64,000 bases of DNA from a bacterium (GCA_030680695.1 JAUXUT010000149.1:310001-374000), one strand, 5' to 3'. Positions 24,071 to 32,778 are shown, numbered from the stretch's first letter. The notes: generated by a model not told the origin, from the letters alone. Numbers and translations: made by a program.

Positions 24071-24334
24071 GTGATCCTCCTTTTTGTTGAGCTGAGATTC
24101 TCGTGTTCATGTTCACCCTACCTTCCGTCTTGGACTTTGTCCAGACAAAAGAAAACCCGTCGTTTGCACGGCGGGTGTTCCGGAACCTAGCATAGGTGTT
24201 ATAGTCGCGATCTCAGAAGATCGGGCGCGTCAACTAAGCTTGCACCTGCTAAGTCTCCAGACATCATCTTCGGGTCATGATGGGAGGGGTGGTAACCCCG
24301 TTGATGTGAATGTGCTGGGTTTGGACCAGCTTCA
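24071..24334 (-). promoter_or_regulatory. Structured leader RNA with internal terminator; candidate riboswitch or sRNA
   Basis: The transcript expected from the promoter at 24368-24341 can fold into several hairpins: GATG/CATC closing a GCTGG-CCAGC stem-loop, GGGG-CCCC, CATCAT-GATGATG, and a long-range stem (CTGGA...CTTAGC...GGTG with CACC...GCTAGG...TCCGG) enclosing CGATCT-tct-GAGATCG. A terminator hairpin with TTTTCTTTT follows at 24175-24150, about 80 bases before the Shine-Dalgarno site. This is the layout of a transcriptional riboswitch or attenuator, but no known aptamer is recognised. Confidence 0.5.
24150..24175 (-). terminator. Terminator inside the leader
   Basis: CCCGCCG-TGCAAA-CGACGGG (one G-U pair) then TTTTCTTTT on the minus strand, located between the structured leader and the orphan gene at 24069. 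Confidence 0.7.
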
Positions 24335-24340
24335 TCTACC

Positions 24341-24368
24341 AGTATAGCATACTGTACGGATTTGTCAA
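24341..24368 (-). promoter_or_regulatory. Promoter of structured leader
   Basis: TTGACA (24368-24363), a 16-base spacer ending TGC (extended -10), TATACT (24346-24341). Near consensus. Confidence 0.75.
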
Positions 24369-24420
24369 TACCATAACAGGGTATCCAGACAAACCCGCCA
24401 TTATACGGCCTAAATAAGCC

Positions 24421-25080
24421 TTATTTTTGACCCCCTCTCCATTTTTCTATCTCGGCATGGTTGCCGGACAGCAATATTTTCGGTACGCGGTATTTCTTGC
24501 CTTTGTATGCGACTATTTCAGGCCTGGTATAGACATCAGGGCTTGCAACGCGCTCTTCTTCGCGAGAATCGAAACTGCCGAGCACGCCTTCTACCTGCCG
24601 CGCGATGCAATCAATCATAACCATGGCTGGCAACTCGCCTCCGGTGAGTACATATGGGCCGACGGATACGTCTTCCATCTTGAACATCTTCTTTACGCGC
24701 GCATCTATGCCTTCATAACGACCGCAGACGAAAATTATGTGATCGTATTTTTTTGCCGCGGATTTCGCGTATGAAGTGTCGAACTGAACGCCGCTCGGGC
24801 TGAAGAAAACAATCTTTATGTGTGGCTTTTTGGTACCCCTCCCTTTTGCTGCCTTCACTGCCTTCTCAATCGCACGAGCGACTGGCGCAGCCTGGATGAC
24901 CATGCCTGGGCCGCCGCCGTATGCCTTGCGGTCTATGCGATCCCATTTGTCCTCGGCAAAATCGCGTGGGTTATAGAGCTTTACCTTGACCTTCTTGTCT
25001 TCGATGGCGCGCTTCAAAATAGACTCGCCGAGGTACGAATCGAAAGCGCCAGGAAACAAAGTTACGACGTGGAATGTCAT
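24421..25080 (-). CDS. trmD: tRNA (guanine-N1-)-methyltransferase TrmD
   Basis: Methylates G37 next to the anticodon. 219 residues with the SPOUT trefoil-knot blocks 'FVCGRYEGIDARVKKMF' and 'SVGPYVLTGGELPAMVMIDC', the N-terminal 'VTLFPGAFDSYLGESILKRA' and 'RKAYGGGPGMV'. It is the last gene of the rpsP-khpA-orphan-trmD minus-strand run. The start has TAATGT seven bases upstream. Confidence 0.97.
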   Translation of the reverse strand: MTFHVVTLFPGAFDSYLGESILKRAIEDKKVKVKLYNPRDFAEDKWDRIDRKAYGGGPGMVIQAAPVARAIEKAVKAAKGRGTKKPHIKIVFFSPSGVQFDTSYAKSAAKKYDHIIFVCGRYEGIDARVKKMFKMEDVSVGPYVLTGGELPAMVMIDCIARQVEGVLGSFDSREEERVASPDVYTRPEIVAYKGKKYRVPKILLSGNHAEIEKWRGGQK

Positions 25081-25139
25081 ACGGGCTACATTACCGCAAA
25101 ATGGGCAAAAAGCGAGGCCAAGGGCCTAGGCCTAGACGT

Positions 25140-25532
25140 CTAGGCAAGGACGGTCTTCATGAGATCGGCCGAACGTGGATCGCCCCAAGACGATGAATAA
25201 TCTATTAGTTCTTTGGCCATGGTGCTCGGAATCGGCAGTCCGTCGCGTAATTCGGCGAGCACTTCCATATCACCTTCACGGAAACTCGACATGAATGCCT
25301 GTCGTACTGTCTCGTCCATCATGTCTCGTTCGATATCGAAAGCGATGCTTATCTCGCGGGCGTTGTAAATGTCGCCTTTTTTGAGAAATGAGATGATTGC
25401 TTGGCGAGCGACTTCGAGGATTTCGACTTCGGTGACCAGATCGATTTCGCCCATCTTTTTGCGCAACACTGCGGCGCGGGCAATGTCCCCTTTCAGAAGC
25501 GCCTTGGCGATAGCATCAATGGATTGAGTCAT
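25140..25532 (-). CDS. Helical-repeat hypothetical protein in rimM position, 130 aa
   Basis: Unknown family. Three degenerate repeats are visible: 'KALLKGDIARAAVLRKK', 'SFLKKGDIYNAREISIA' and 'SSFREGDMEVLAELRDG', each with a (K/E)GDI/M turn between helices. This suggests a small alpha-solenoid, possibly protein-binding. In many bacteria the slot between khpA and trmD holds rimM; RimM motifs are absent here. TATAAT about 35 bases upstream gives it its own promoter. Confidence 0.6.
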   Translation of the reverse strand: MTQSIDAIAKALLKGDIARAAVLRKKMGEIDLVTEVEILEVARQAIISFLKKGDIYNAREISIAFDIERDMMDETVRQAFMSSFREGDMEVLAELRDGLPIPSTMAKELIDYSSSWGDPRSADLMKTVLA

Positions 25533-25595
25533 GTTTTGTTAATGTCAGATAAACATTATATGAAAAAATACCACGTAAAGACATGTAGATAACAC

Positions 25596-25620
25596 AGAAG
25601 GCCGCATCGCGCGGCCTTCT
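25596..25620 (-). terminator. Rho-independent terminator
   Basis: AGAAGGCCGC-atcgc-GCGGCCTTCT downstream of khpA on the minus strand. Confidence 0.75.
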
Positions 25621-25635
25621 GTCAAATGAGTCGGA

Positions 25636-25947
25636 CTATAGATCGAGATCAGCGAGCGACTCGTCGACTGTTTTCACAGCCTTCTGATCTTTGGATGGTG
25701 AGCCTGCTGGTTCGCTGATTTTGAGGTTCACGCGCGAGTTGTTCTTCATGCCAACAATGCGCAAGAGCGTTCGGATAGCCTTGGCGGTGTTGCCCTCGCG
25801 ACCGATTATTTTGCCCATGTCCGCGGGGTTCACGTCGAGGGTGAGCAATACGCCCATCTCGTCGACGGTGCGGTTTATTTTCACGTCATCAGGATTATCT
25901 ACAAGGGACTTTATCAACATGTCCAGAAATTGTGCGTCTTTTTCCAT
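25636..25947 (-). CDS. khpA: KH-domain RNA-binding protein KhpA
   Basis: A 103-residue single KH domain protein that binds RNA, often with KhpB, and affects cell elongation and division in other bacteria. The 'MGKIIGREGNTAKAIRTLL' GxxG loop and helix (about 43-61) are diagnostic; the C-terminal tail is an extra 25 polar residues. Classical context next to rpsP. Confidence 0.93.
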   Translation of the reverse strand: MEKDAQFLDMLIKSLVDNPDDVKINRTVDEMGVLLTLDVNPADMGKIIGREGNTAKAIRTLLRIVGMKNNSRVNLKISEPAGSPSKDQKAVKTVDESLADLDL

Positions 25948-26042
25948 GAGTTTTTTCGTTATCGGAAGTAAGGTGGGACGGTATATGTTCCCTACCTTTT
26001 ATCATACCATGTCGTATCGATGTCGCCAGAAATCCAGCACAG

Positions 26043-26071
26043 AAAAAACAGCCCGCAAAGGGCTGTTTTTT
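26043..26071 (-). terminator. Rho-independent terminator
   Basis: AAAAAACAGCCC-gcaaa-GGGCTGTTTTTT, located between rpsP and khpA on the minus strand; works in either direction. Confidence 0.8.
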
Positions 26072-26081
26072 CGAGGCTTCA

Positions 26082-26477
26082 TTAAGCCTTCGGAGCTTCA
26101 ACCGGAGCCTCGGCCGGAGCTGCTTCGGGAGCGGCTGGTGCATCTGCCTTTGGTGCTTCAGCCTTTGGTGCCTCTGCAACTGGCGCTGGGGCCTCTTTCT
26201 TTGGAGCGGTCCTCTTTGGGAGGGCGTTTACCTTCTTGCCTGGGATAACCTTCTTGTCTATGAGCCAGTTATGAACAGTGTCTGAAAGCTTTGCACCGTG
26301 GCCCATCCAATGTTTAACGCGGTCGCCGTTGACTTCCTTCACATTTTTCACTGGGTCGTAAGTTCCGAGAACCTCGAGAAACTTGCCCGATTTGGTCGAG
26401 TTTTTTGAGTCCGTCAAAACGAGACGGAAGGTTGGAATATTCACGCGTCCTACGCGCTGAAGTCGAATTTTTAGCAT
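26082..26477 (-). CDS. rpsP: Ribosomal protein bS16 with Ala/Pro/Glu tail
   Basis: Small-subunit protein. The core is 'LKIRLQRVGRVNIPTFRLVL' then 'LGTYDP' and 'RVKHWMGHGAKLSDTVHNWL'. Total length is 131, against about 80-90 for typical bS16, because of a low-complexity tail of about 45 residues built from Ala-Pro-Glu-Lys repeats. ATG 26477 is chosen over an upstream start because similarity begins there and TATCAT (26490-26485) ends seven bases before it. Divergent from rnr with a 77-base gap in which both genes have start-proximal -10 boxes. Confidence 0.96.
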   Translation of the reverse strand: MLKIRLQRVGRVNIPTFRLVLTDSKNSTKSGKFLEVLGTYDPVKNVKEVNGDRVKHWMGHGAKLSDTVHNWLIDKKVIPGKKVNALPKRTAPKKEAPAPVAEAPKAEAPKADAPAAPEAAPAEAPVEAPKA

Positions 26478-26554
26478 GGGCCGTATGATAGCAAAATCAA
26501 GGGAAAACGTCAATAACATGGCTGTTTTCGCTTTATTTGTTATAGTAGAGACCA

Positions 26555-28504
26555 ATGACCCCAAAGAAACACTCCGATCCGGCCAAGACCTTTACCGGCA
26601 TCATATCCATCAATTCCAAAGGCACGGGATTCGTCGAACACGGCGAGCTCGATGAGGATGTAGAAATCGCTAATACAGACCTTGCCACTGCACTCCATGG
26701 CGACGAAGTTGTGGTTGAGCTTTTGCCTAAAATGAACAAGAACCGTAAGACCGGCAAGGTCTTGAAGGTCAACGCGCGCGCGAAGATGAAATTCGTCGGC
26801 CGAATCGAGGAAGAAAGCAATATGCTTTTCCTCGTACCAGACGACAAACGCCTCTATCGAGATATTGTCATGTCCCCTGCCGATGCCCAGGCCAACGGAC
26901 AAAGTGCCAAGCAAGGCGACAAAGCATACGTCGAAATCGTATCGTGGGACGACCCGACGAAATCGCCACGCGGAAAACTTATCGAAGTAGTCGGGCGTCA
27001 TGGCGACCATAACGCAGAAATGCGCGGCATCGTATTGGAACGCGGACTTGCCTACGACTATCCTCTCCCTGTCGTACGCGAAGCCGAAGAAATCGGCAAG
27101 AACAAGACCATAAGCGCCGAAGAGCGCTCCAAGCGCCGCGATTTCAGCCTCGTTCCAACCTTCACTATTGACCCCGTGGACGCCAAAGACTTCGACGATG
27201 CAATATCGTTCAAGCCCCTGCCAGACGGCACGTATGAAATCGGCGTACACATCGCAGACGTGTCCCATTACGTGCGAGAAGGCACCGCCCTTGACCAAGA
27301 AGCCCGTAAGCGTGGCCTTTCCGTATACCTCGTTGACCGCACGATCCCGATGCTCCCAGAAGTCCTTTCAAACGACGTCTGCTCGCTCAATCCAAAAGAA
27401 GACAAATGCACATTCTCGGCGGTCTTTATGATGAACGACAAAGGCGACGTCCTCGACCGATGGTTTGGCAAGACAATCATCAATTCGTGGCGCAGATTCA
27501 CGTACGAGGAAGCCCAGGAAGTGCTCGATAACACGCGAGACGAATACACGAAAGAGCTCAAGAAACTTAACGAGATAGCCAAAAAACTCCGCGCCAAGAA
27601 AGAAGCAGAGGGCGCGATTGATTTCGAACAGGACGAAGTAAAATTCCAGCTCGACGAGACAGGCAGGCCTATACGCGTTTTCAAGAAATCTCGCAAAGAC
27701 ATCCACAAACTCGTCGAGGAATTCATGCTCCTCGCCAACCGCGAAGTTGCCCATTTCATGTGGAAGGCTAACGAAAAAAATAAGGGCGCCTTCCTATACC
27801 GCATCCACGATACACCAGTCAAGGAAAAAATCGACGACCTCGCCATGTTTGTGCGCGCGCTCGGCTTTGACTTGCCCGTCACCAAAAAAGGCGTCGCGGT
27901 GAAAGACCTGAAGGCTCTCTTCGACCAGATATCCGGTACAGAATCAGAACCACTCATTAAAACCGCCGCCATCCGTTCCATGGCCAAGGCCGTATACTCA
28001 ACCCAAAACATCGGTCACTACGGCCTGGCGTTCGAGTACTACACTCACTTCACTTCCCCAATCCGACGATATGCAGACCTCGTCGTGCATCGCTTCCTGC
28101 AACGCGAACTGACCGAAGGCAAAATACCTTCAGGCGAGATATCGAAGTTCCAGAAAATTGCCGAGGACAATTCCGAAAAGGAAATCAAAGCGTCCGAAGC
28201 CGAACGTGCATCCATCAAATACAAGCAGGTTGAGTACATGTCCGAAAGGATCGGCCAGGAGTTCGATGGCACGATCACAGGCGTCACCGAATGGGGCATA
28301 TATGTTGAAGACAAGGAAACAAAATGCGAAGGTATGGCCCGCCTCGTCACACTCAAAGGCGACTATTACATTTTCGACGCAAAGAAATATGCGATCATCG
28401 GCGAGAAGACAAAGAAAAAATATGCCCTTGGTGATACGGTCAAGTTTAAGGTTGCGGCCGCAGACCTCGAACGACGAACTCTCGACTACGAGGTACTGTC
28501 ATAG
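26555..28504 (+). CDS. rnr: Ribonuclease R
   Basis: A 3'-5' exoribonuclease of the RNB family that degrades structured RNA. 649 residues: N-terminal cold-shock-type domains, the RNB catalytic block 'TIDPVDAKDFDDAISF' (about 207-222) with the metal-binding aspartates, 'GVHIADVSHYVREGTALDQE', 'HYGLAFEYYTHFTSPIRRYA' near residue 500 and a C-terminal S1 domain ('EFDGTITGVTEWGIYVEDKE'). TATAGT (26541-26546) ends eight bases before ATG 26555. The basic tail seen in E. coli RNase R is missing. Confidence 0.97.
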   Translation: MTPKKHSDPAKTFTGIISINSKGTGFVEHGELDEDVEIANTDLATALHGDEVVVELLPKMNKNRKTGKVLKVNARAKMKFVGRIEEESNMLFLVPDDKRLYRDIVMSPADAQANGQSAKQGDKAYVEIVSWDDPTKSPRGKLIEVVGRHGDHNAEMRGIVLERGLAYDYPLPVVREAEEIGKNKTISAEERSKRRDFSLVPTFTIDPVDAKDFDDAISFKPLPDGTYEIGVHIADVSHYVREGTALDQEARKRGLSVYLVDRTIPMLPEVLSNDVCSLNPKEDKCTFSAVFMMNDKGDVLDRWFGKTIINSWRRFTYEEAQEVLDNTRDEYTKELKKLNEIAKKLRAKKEAEGAIDFEQDEVKFQLDETGRPIRVFKKSRKDIHKLVEEFMLLANREVAHFMWKANEKNKGAFLYRIHDTPVKEKIDDLAMFVRALGFDLPVTKKGVAVKDLKALFDQISGTESEPLIKTAAIRSMAKAVYSTQNIGHYGLAFEYYTHFTSPIRRYADLVVHRFLQRELTEGKIPSGEISKFQKIAEDNSEKEIKASEAERASIKYKQVEYMSERIGQEFDGTITGVTEWGIYVEDKETKCEGMARLVTLKGDYYIFDAKKYAIIGEKTKKKYALGDTVKFKVAAADLERRTLDYEVLS

Positions 28505-28514
28505 AAATTATGTA

Positions 28515-28540
28515 AGAAAAAGCCCGACTCGGTCGGGCTT
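28515..28540 (-). terminator. Rho-independent terminator
   Basis: AAGCCCGAC-tcg-GTCGGGCTT with the U-run on the minus strand (AAAAA at 28517-28521 on plus). It closes transcription of the smc strand and lies just past the small frame at 28558. Confidence 0.75.
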
Positions 28541-28557
28541 GCTGGAAAATGAATCGT

Positions 28558-28773
28558 TCAACGTCTGCGCGACGCTGAACCACGATGGCCGCAAAGCGAC
28601 CGCCAATCAATATCATGCCCGTAAAGGGGCGATGAGAAATCGCGGCTTTGCGATTCAGTGAACGCTGACGCGGTGGGCGTGGTCTGGGTGCTGACTTCCG
28701 ACGATACTGCCGAAGGCGACGATGTCGTCGCGACCGGGGTGGTCGAGGTACTGTTTTGACTTGTCGAACTCAT
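28558..28773 (-). CDS. Possible Ser/Thr-rich small protein, 71 aa
   Basis: A minus-strand frame between the smc stop and a terminator. From ATG 28773 it encodes a Ser/Thr-rich stretch ('STSQNSTSTTPVATTSSPSA') and a basic C-terminus. No ribosome binding site or close -10 is evident and no family is recognised. The 350-base gap between rnr and smc holds only this frame and the terminator. Confidence 0.3.
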   Translation of the reverse strand: MSSTSQNSTSTTPVATTSSPSAVSSEVSTQTTPTASAFTESQSRDFSSPLYGHDIDWRSLCGHRGSASRRR

Positions 28774-28856
28774 AGTTGGTAAACCGACGGGGGTTGAGAT
28801 GACGAGACGGAACTGGCTCCCTATACTTTTACCATGCCCCAGCAATATGTAAAGCT

Positions 28857-31121
28857 TTATTTCGCCACCACCAAAGCTTCGTTGAAGGCGATTGAGAGGA
28901 GCTTGGAGAAGCCTTCCTTGCCCATGGTAACGCCGTACAAAACGCCCGCACGCGACATTGTTTCGCGATTGTGGGTGATAACAATGAGTTGAGAATGCTT
29001 GGAAAGATTCTCGACCATGTCGCCATATTTTTTCGAGTTAGCTTCGTCGAGTGCGGCGTCGGTCTCGTCTAGAATGATAAATGGCGGCGGATTGACCTGA
29101 GATATCGCGAACAAAAGCGCGATGGATGTGAGGGCTCGTTCGCCTCCCGAAAGCATCTCAAGTGATTTAACCTTCTTTCTCGGCAAATTCACCTCGATTC
29201 CGACACCGAGTTCTGTTTCCTCTTCCTCTGGCACATTACCGTCCTCGCCGAGGCCAGTTTCGATGCCCATCTCGGCAAGTTCTTCGGCCGAAGGACCGCG
29301 TTTACGCTTCTTCTCTTCTACAACGGAAAGAGATGCTTCACCACCACCGAACATAAGCGAGAAGAATATCTTGAACTGCTTGTTTATTTTTTCAATTCCT
29401 TCACTGAACAAAGTGTCGAGCTTGTCTTCAAGGTCTTTGATAAGAGTGTCGAGCGACTCTGCAGACTTTTCGAGGTCAAGAATCTCACGGGCGAGGAATT
29501 CGTCACGCTCCGAGGTGTCTTTGAACTCTTTCATGACGTCACCAGCCGAAAGGCCACCATTGTCTTCAAGGCGAATCTTTATCTTTTCTATATCTTTACG
29601 CCTTGCTTCTTGCATATGACGATCTTCAGCTGGATATTCGGTGGTATCGGTCTCGTACAGATACGCGTCGCGGCCGATGAGAATAGCACCCTCTTCCAAC
29701 TCACGTTTAAAATCTTCTTTTTCGAGACGGAGTTTGTCTTCTCGAACACGCAAAATACCCAGTGTGCCACGCACCTGGTTCTGGTCGGCCATAATTCGGA
29801 ACATGGCCTTTTCAGCATCGCGTGAACTATCTTTCTCTTTCTCTATGTCCTTCTGGAGGGCGATGTACGCAGCTGAAAGGTCGGCAAGCGCAGCTTCCCT
29901 CTCCTTGCTCTCACCTTCCGCCTCGGTCTTCTGCAGCCGTATCTGGGCAAGCTCTTTTTCGATGTCGGCGGCGCGGCTTTCAGCACGGGCGTTTTTATTG
30001 GAATCGAGGAAACCCTTTACCATAGCGCGGATTTTGGACACTGCACCCATAAAATCCGCTTCATCGAGAAGAACGTCTACTTTGGCGAGCAGATCTTTGA
30101 CTTTGGAGTACTCGACTATGGCGGCCTCTGTTGATGCGGCGGACTTCTCGCGGACAAGCATCTTTTCGAGGGACGAAAGCTCGCCTTCCATGCGGCCGAC
30201 TGATCGGACGAGTTCATCACGAGCTTCGCGGGCCTGCTTTAGTTTCGACTCGAGCTCGATAAGTTCGCCTGATTTTGCGTCCTTGTGCGTCGAGGCTTCG
30301 AGAACTTGTTTTGCGGAGGCGAGCTCTTTTTCGAGTCGATCAAGGTCGGCCTTTGGGCCCTTCGATTCAGCTTCGATGGCAGCCTCGGTGTCGGATAGAT
30401 ATCTTGATTCTTTTTTTAGATATTCTTTATACAGCTTTGCCAGTTCTTCGCGCAGAGCGATTGTTTTCTCGACTTTCTCGACCTGCTTTTTAAGAAATTT
30501 GAGGTGAGGTGCGATTTCTTTGCGGAGCGATTCCACCTTTTCCATATTCTCGCGCGTTCGTTCGAGTTTTCGCTCGCTTTCCTCGCGTTTGTATTGATAG
30601 ATTTTGAGACCGAGAGCGTCTTCGATCATTTCGCGGCGCTCGCGGATGTTGGCGTTCAATATTCGGTCTGCCTCGCCCTGTGAAATCATGTGGTGACCGG
30701 ACGAACCGATGTGGGCGCCGGCAAGAAGCTCGACAATATCACGCAGGCGCACAGCCGAACCATTAACAAAATATTCGGACAAAGAATCTCTGTGAATAAC
30801 TCGTTCGATCGCAACTTCGTCGAAGTCTATGTTGAGGAGGCGCTTGCCACCGGCCTTTGGTGAGTTGTCAAAAACGAGTTTGACCGATGCGCGATTGCCC
30901 CGCGACATTGAATCACCGCCGTTGAATATCAAATCCTCGGTGCGCTTGCCGCGCATCGATTTCATGGACTGTTCACCAAGTACAAATCGAAAAGCCTCGG
31001 CAACGTTGGACTTACCTGATCCATTCGGACCAACCACGGCCGTTACAGGCGCGTTAAATTCTAGATTGCTCTTTTTGGCGAAAGACTTGAAGCCGGAAAG
31101 TTCGAGGGATTTGAGATACAT
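28857..31121 (-). CDS. smc: Short SMC-family chromosome segregation ATPase
   Basis: ATPase that organises the chromosome. Walker A 'VVGPNGSGKSNVAEAFRFVL' (about 30-49), Q-loop region, signature 'LSGGERALTSIALLFAISQV' (about 657-676), Walker B 'PFIILDETDAALDEANSKKY' and the H-loop 'LIVITHNRETMSRA' are intact. Length is 754 instead of about 1150-1200. Both coiled-coil arms are short (about 200 residues), and the place of the hinge (about 350-380) holds only 'DEADFMGAVSKIRAMVKGFL' and similar sequence, with no recognisable SMC hinge fold or glycine motif. A TATATT box lies about 24 bases upstream. Located after rnc, the common ftsY/smc/rnc neighbourhood. Confidence 0.92.
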   Translation of the reverse strand: MYLKSLELSGFKSFAKKSNLEFNAPVTAVVGPNGSGKSNVAEAFRFVLGEQSMKSMRGKRTEDLIFNGGDSMSRGNRASVKLVFDNSPKAGGKRLLNIDFDEVAIERVIHRDSLSEYFVNGSAVRLRDIVELLAGAHIGSSGHHMISQGEADRILNANIRERREMIEDALGLKIYQYKREESERKLERTRENMEKVESLRKEIAPHLKFLKKQVEKVEKTIALREELAKLYKEYLKKESRYLSDTEAAIEAESKGPKADLDRLEKELASAKQVLEASTHKDAKSGELIELESKLKQAREARDELVRSVGRMEGELSSLEKMLVREKSAASTEAAIVEYSKVKDLLAKVDVLLDEADFMGAVSKIRAMVKGFLDSNKNARAESRAADIEKELAQIRLQKTEAEGESKEREAALADLSAAYIALQKDIEKEKDSSRDAEKAMFRIMADQNQVRGTLGILRVREDKLRLEKEDFKRELEEGAILIGRDAYLYETDTTEYPAEDRHMQEARRKDIEKIKIRLEDNGGLSAGDVMKEFKDTSERDEFLAREILDLEKSAESLDTLIKDLEDKLDTLFSEGIEKINKQFKIFFSLMFGGGEASLSVVEEKKRKRGPSAEELAEMGIETGLGEDGNVPEEEETELGVGIEVNLPRKKVKSLEMLSGGERALTSIALLFAISQVNPPPFIILDETDAALDEANSKKYGDMVENLSKHSQLIVITHNRETMSRAGVLYGVTMGKEGFSKLLSIAFNEALVVAK

Positions 31122-31169
31122 AAGGCAGAAATGCCCTGTAAATATAACATATCCCGCAAAAACGTGGTC

Positions 31170-31868
31170 CTACACCACCCATCCCTTGGCCTCGAGCGCT
31201 CGCACGGCCGCGTTCTGCTCGGCTTCTTGCTTGGACTTGCCGTCGCCTATGGCAATTTGTTCTTTGTTTATGAAAACACCTACGGTGAACGATTTGTCGT
31301 GGTCGGGGCCGGATTCGCGGATTAATTTGTATGCCGGAGTTACGCCAGTTTTTTCCTGGGCCTTTTCTTGAAAATTAGATTTCGCATCCACGAGATTGCC
31401 GCGGGAAATCATCTTGTCGGCGAATACAAAAATGTGCTTTTCGATGAAAGACTTGGCGGAACCGTATCCTTGGTCAAGATAGATGGCTCCGATCACAGCC
31501 TCGAAAGTATTGGCGAGGATATACTGGCGCGCGCGTCCTGTGTCCTTGGCCTCGCCCTTCGAAAGGAGCAGATAATCGTTCATAGCAAGGTTCTGAGCCA
31601 CTTCAGACAACGTGATTGAGTTCACCAAAGCCGAACGGTATGTCGTGAGCTCACCTTCTGGCTTGCCTGGATAAGTCGCGTACAAAAAGTCCGTCACAAC
31701 GAGTTCAAGTACCGCGTCGCCGAGAAATTCCAAACGCTCGTTATGGGCGAGGCGCGAATTTTTATTCTCGTTTATATACGAGCGATGAGTGAAGGCCTGC
31801 TTGAGGAGCGACTTGTCCTTGAACAAAAGCCCTGCGCTCTCTTCGAATTTTGCGAAATTGATCTCCAT
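31170..31868 (-). CDS. rnc: Ribonuclease III
   Basis: Double-strand-specific endoribonuclease for rRNA and mRNA processing. 232 residues: catalytic signature 'HNERLEFLGDAVLELVVTDF' (about 42-61), 'LANTFEAVIGAIYLDQGY' with the second metal-ligand set (about 117-134), and a C-terminal dsRNA-binding domain ending 'GDGKSKQEAEQNAAVRALEA'. It begins one base after the NusB-Nudix stop, so the two are translationally linked; smc follows. Confidence 0.97.
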   Translation of the reverse strand: MEINFAKFEESAGLLFKDKSLLKQAFTHRSYINENKNSRLAHNERLEFLGDAVLELVVTDFLYATYPGKPEGELTTYRSALVNSITLSEVAQNLAMNDYLLLSKGEAKDTGRARQYILANTFEAVIGAIYLDQGYGSAKSFIEKHIFVFADKMISRGNLVDAKSNFQEKAQEKTGVTPAYKLIRESGPDHDKSFTVGVFINKEQIAIGDGKSKQEAEQNAAVRALEAKGWVV

Positions 31869-31869
31869 C

Positions 31870-32778
31870 CTACTTCTTCGGGATAAGCTTCACCGCCTTG
31901 GTCATGAGCGGAATCATGTCGTCATAAAAATTGAGGCCCTCGAGCTCTTCAAGCTTGAACCACGCTGCTTTGTCCAGGCCTCCGGACTGTTTAAGTGTGA
32001 GAGGACCGTACTCGGCCTTGGCGAGAAGATATGTCACCTGCTTTCGCATCTTGCCTTTCTCTGGATGGGTGGCCACATATTCGTTGGCGTCTATCTGCTT
32101 GCCAATTTCAACATCAAGGCCGATTTCTTCCTTAACCTTGCGCCTGGTGCCTTCTTTCACTTCCTCGCCATCAAGGAGCGTACCTTTGGACAATGTCCAT
32201 CGGCCGAAAACGTCATGGACAAGCGCGAGATATATCTGGCCTTCATGTCGTGCGTACACGACTGCGCCACCGAGCTTTACGATTGGCATCTTCTCGAGCG
32301 GGATGTTGAACTTGTCGTCTTTTTTCTTGGATACGGCGTCCTTGCCTGGCTCGCCCATTTCTTTGTACACCGATCCGAGCACGCCGTTTACGAACTTGCC
32401 GGAATTCTCGCCACCGAAAGACTTGGCGAGTTCAATTGCTTCGTTGATAGCGACCTTGGCCGGGACTTCTTCGCGGTCAGCGAAAAGGAGCTCATAAAGC
32501 CCTAGGCGCAGGATATTGCGGTCGACATTGGAAATCTTGTCGAGAGGCCAGTCAGGGGCGGCCTTGACGATGATGGTGTCGAGTTCCGGGCGTTTCTTGG
32601 TTACGCCTTCGGCGAGGTCTTGCATGAAGGAAAGTTCAGCGGCGCCAGGCGAGAATTGTGCGAATTCTGCGGCGTTACGGGCAATGGCGGACTCGAGCGA
32701 GCCGTCCTTTTTATCGCGGAAATCCCACTCAAAGAGTGATTGGAGGACTACCGAACGTGCAAGGTGCCTGTTTGCCAT
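31870..32778 (-). CDS. nusB: NusB-Nudix fusion protein
   Basis: Residues about 1-145 are NusB, the antitermination factor that binds boxA RNA with NusE: 'RSVVLQSLFEWDF', 'ISNVDRNILRLGLYELLF', 'VAINEAIELAKSFGGENSGK', 'FVNGVLGSVYKEM'. Residues about 160-300 are a Nudix hydrolase with box 'GTLLDGEEVKEGTRRKVKEE' followed by IGLDV. The box keeps the catalytic EE pair but has RK where RE is usual. The proteins are joined by a KKKDDK linker. Length 302 rules out read-through of two separate frames, since there is no internal stop. A TATAAT box lies about 40 bases upstream. Substrate of the Nudix part is unknown. Confidence 0.92.
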   Translation of the reverse strand: MANRHLARSVVLQSLFEWDFRDKKDGSLESAIARNAAEFAQFSPGAAELSFMQDLAEGVTKKRPELDTIIVKAAPDWPLDKISNVDRNILRLGLYELLFADREEVPAKVAINEAIELAKSFGGENSGKFVNGVLGSVYKEMGEPGKDAVSKKKDDKFNIPLEKMPIVKLGGAVVYARHEGQIYLALVHDVFGRWTLSKGTLLDGEEVKEGTRRKVKEEIGLDVEIGKQIDANEYVATHPEKGKMRKQVTYLLAKAEYGPLTLKQSGGLDKAAWFKLEELEGLNFYDDMIPLMTKAVKLIPKK

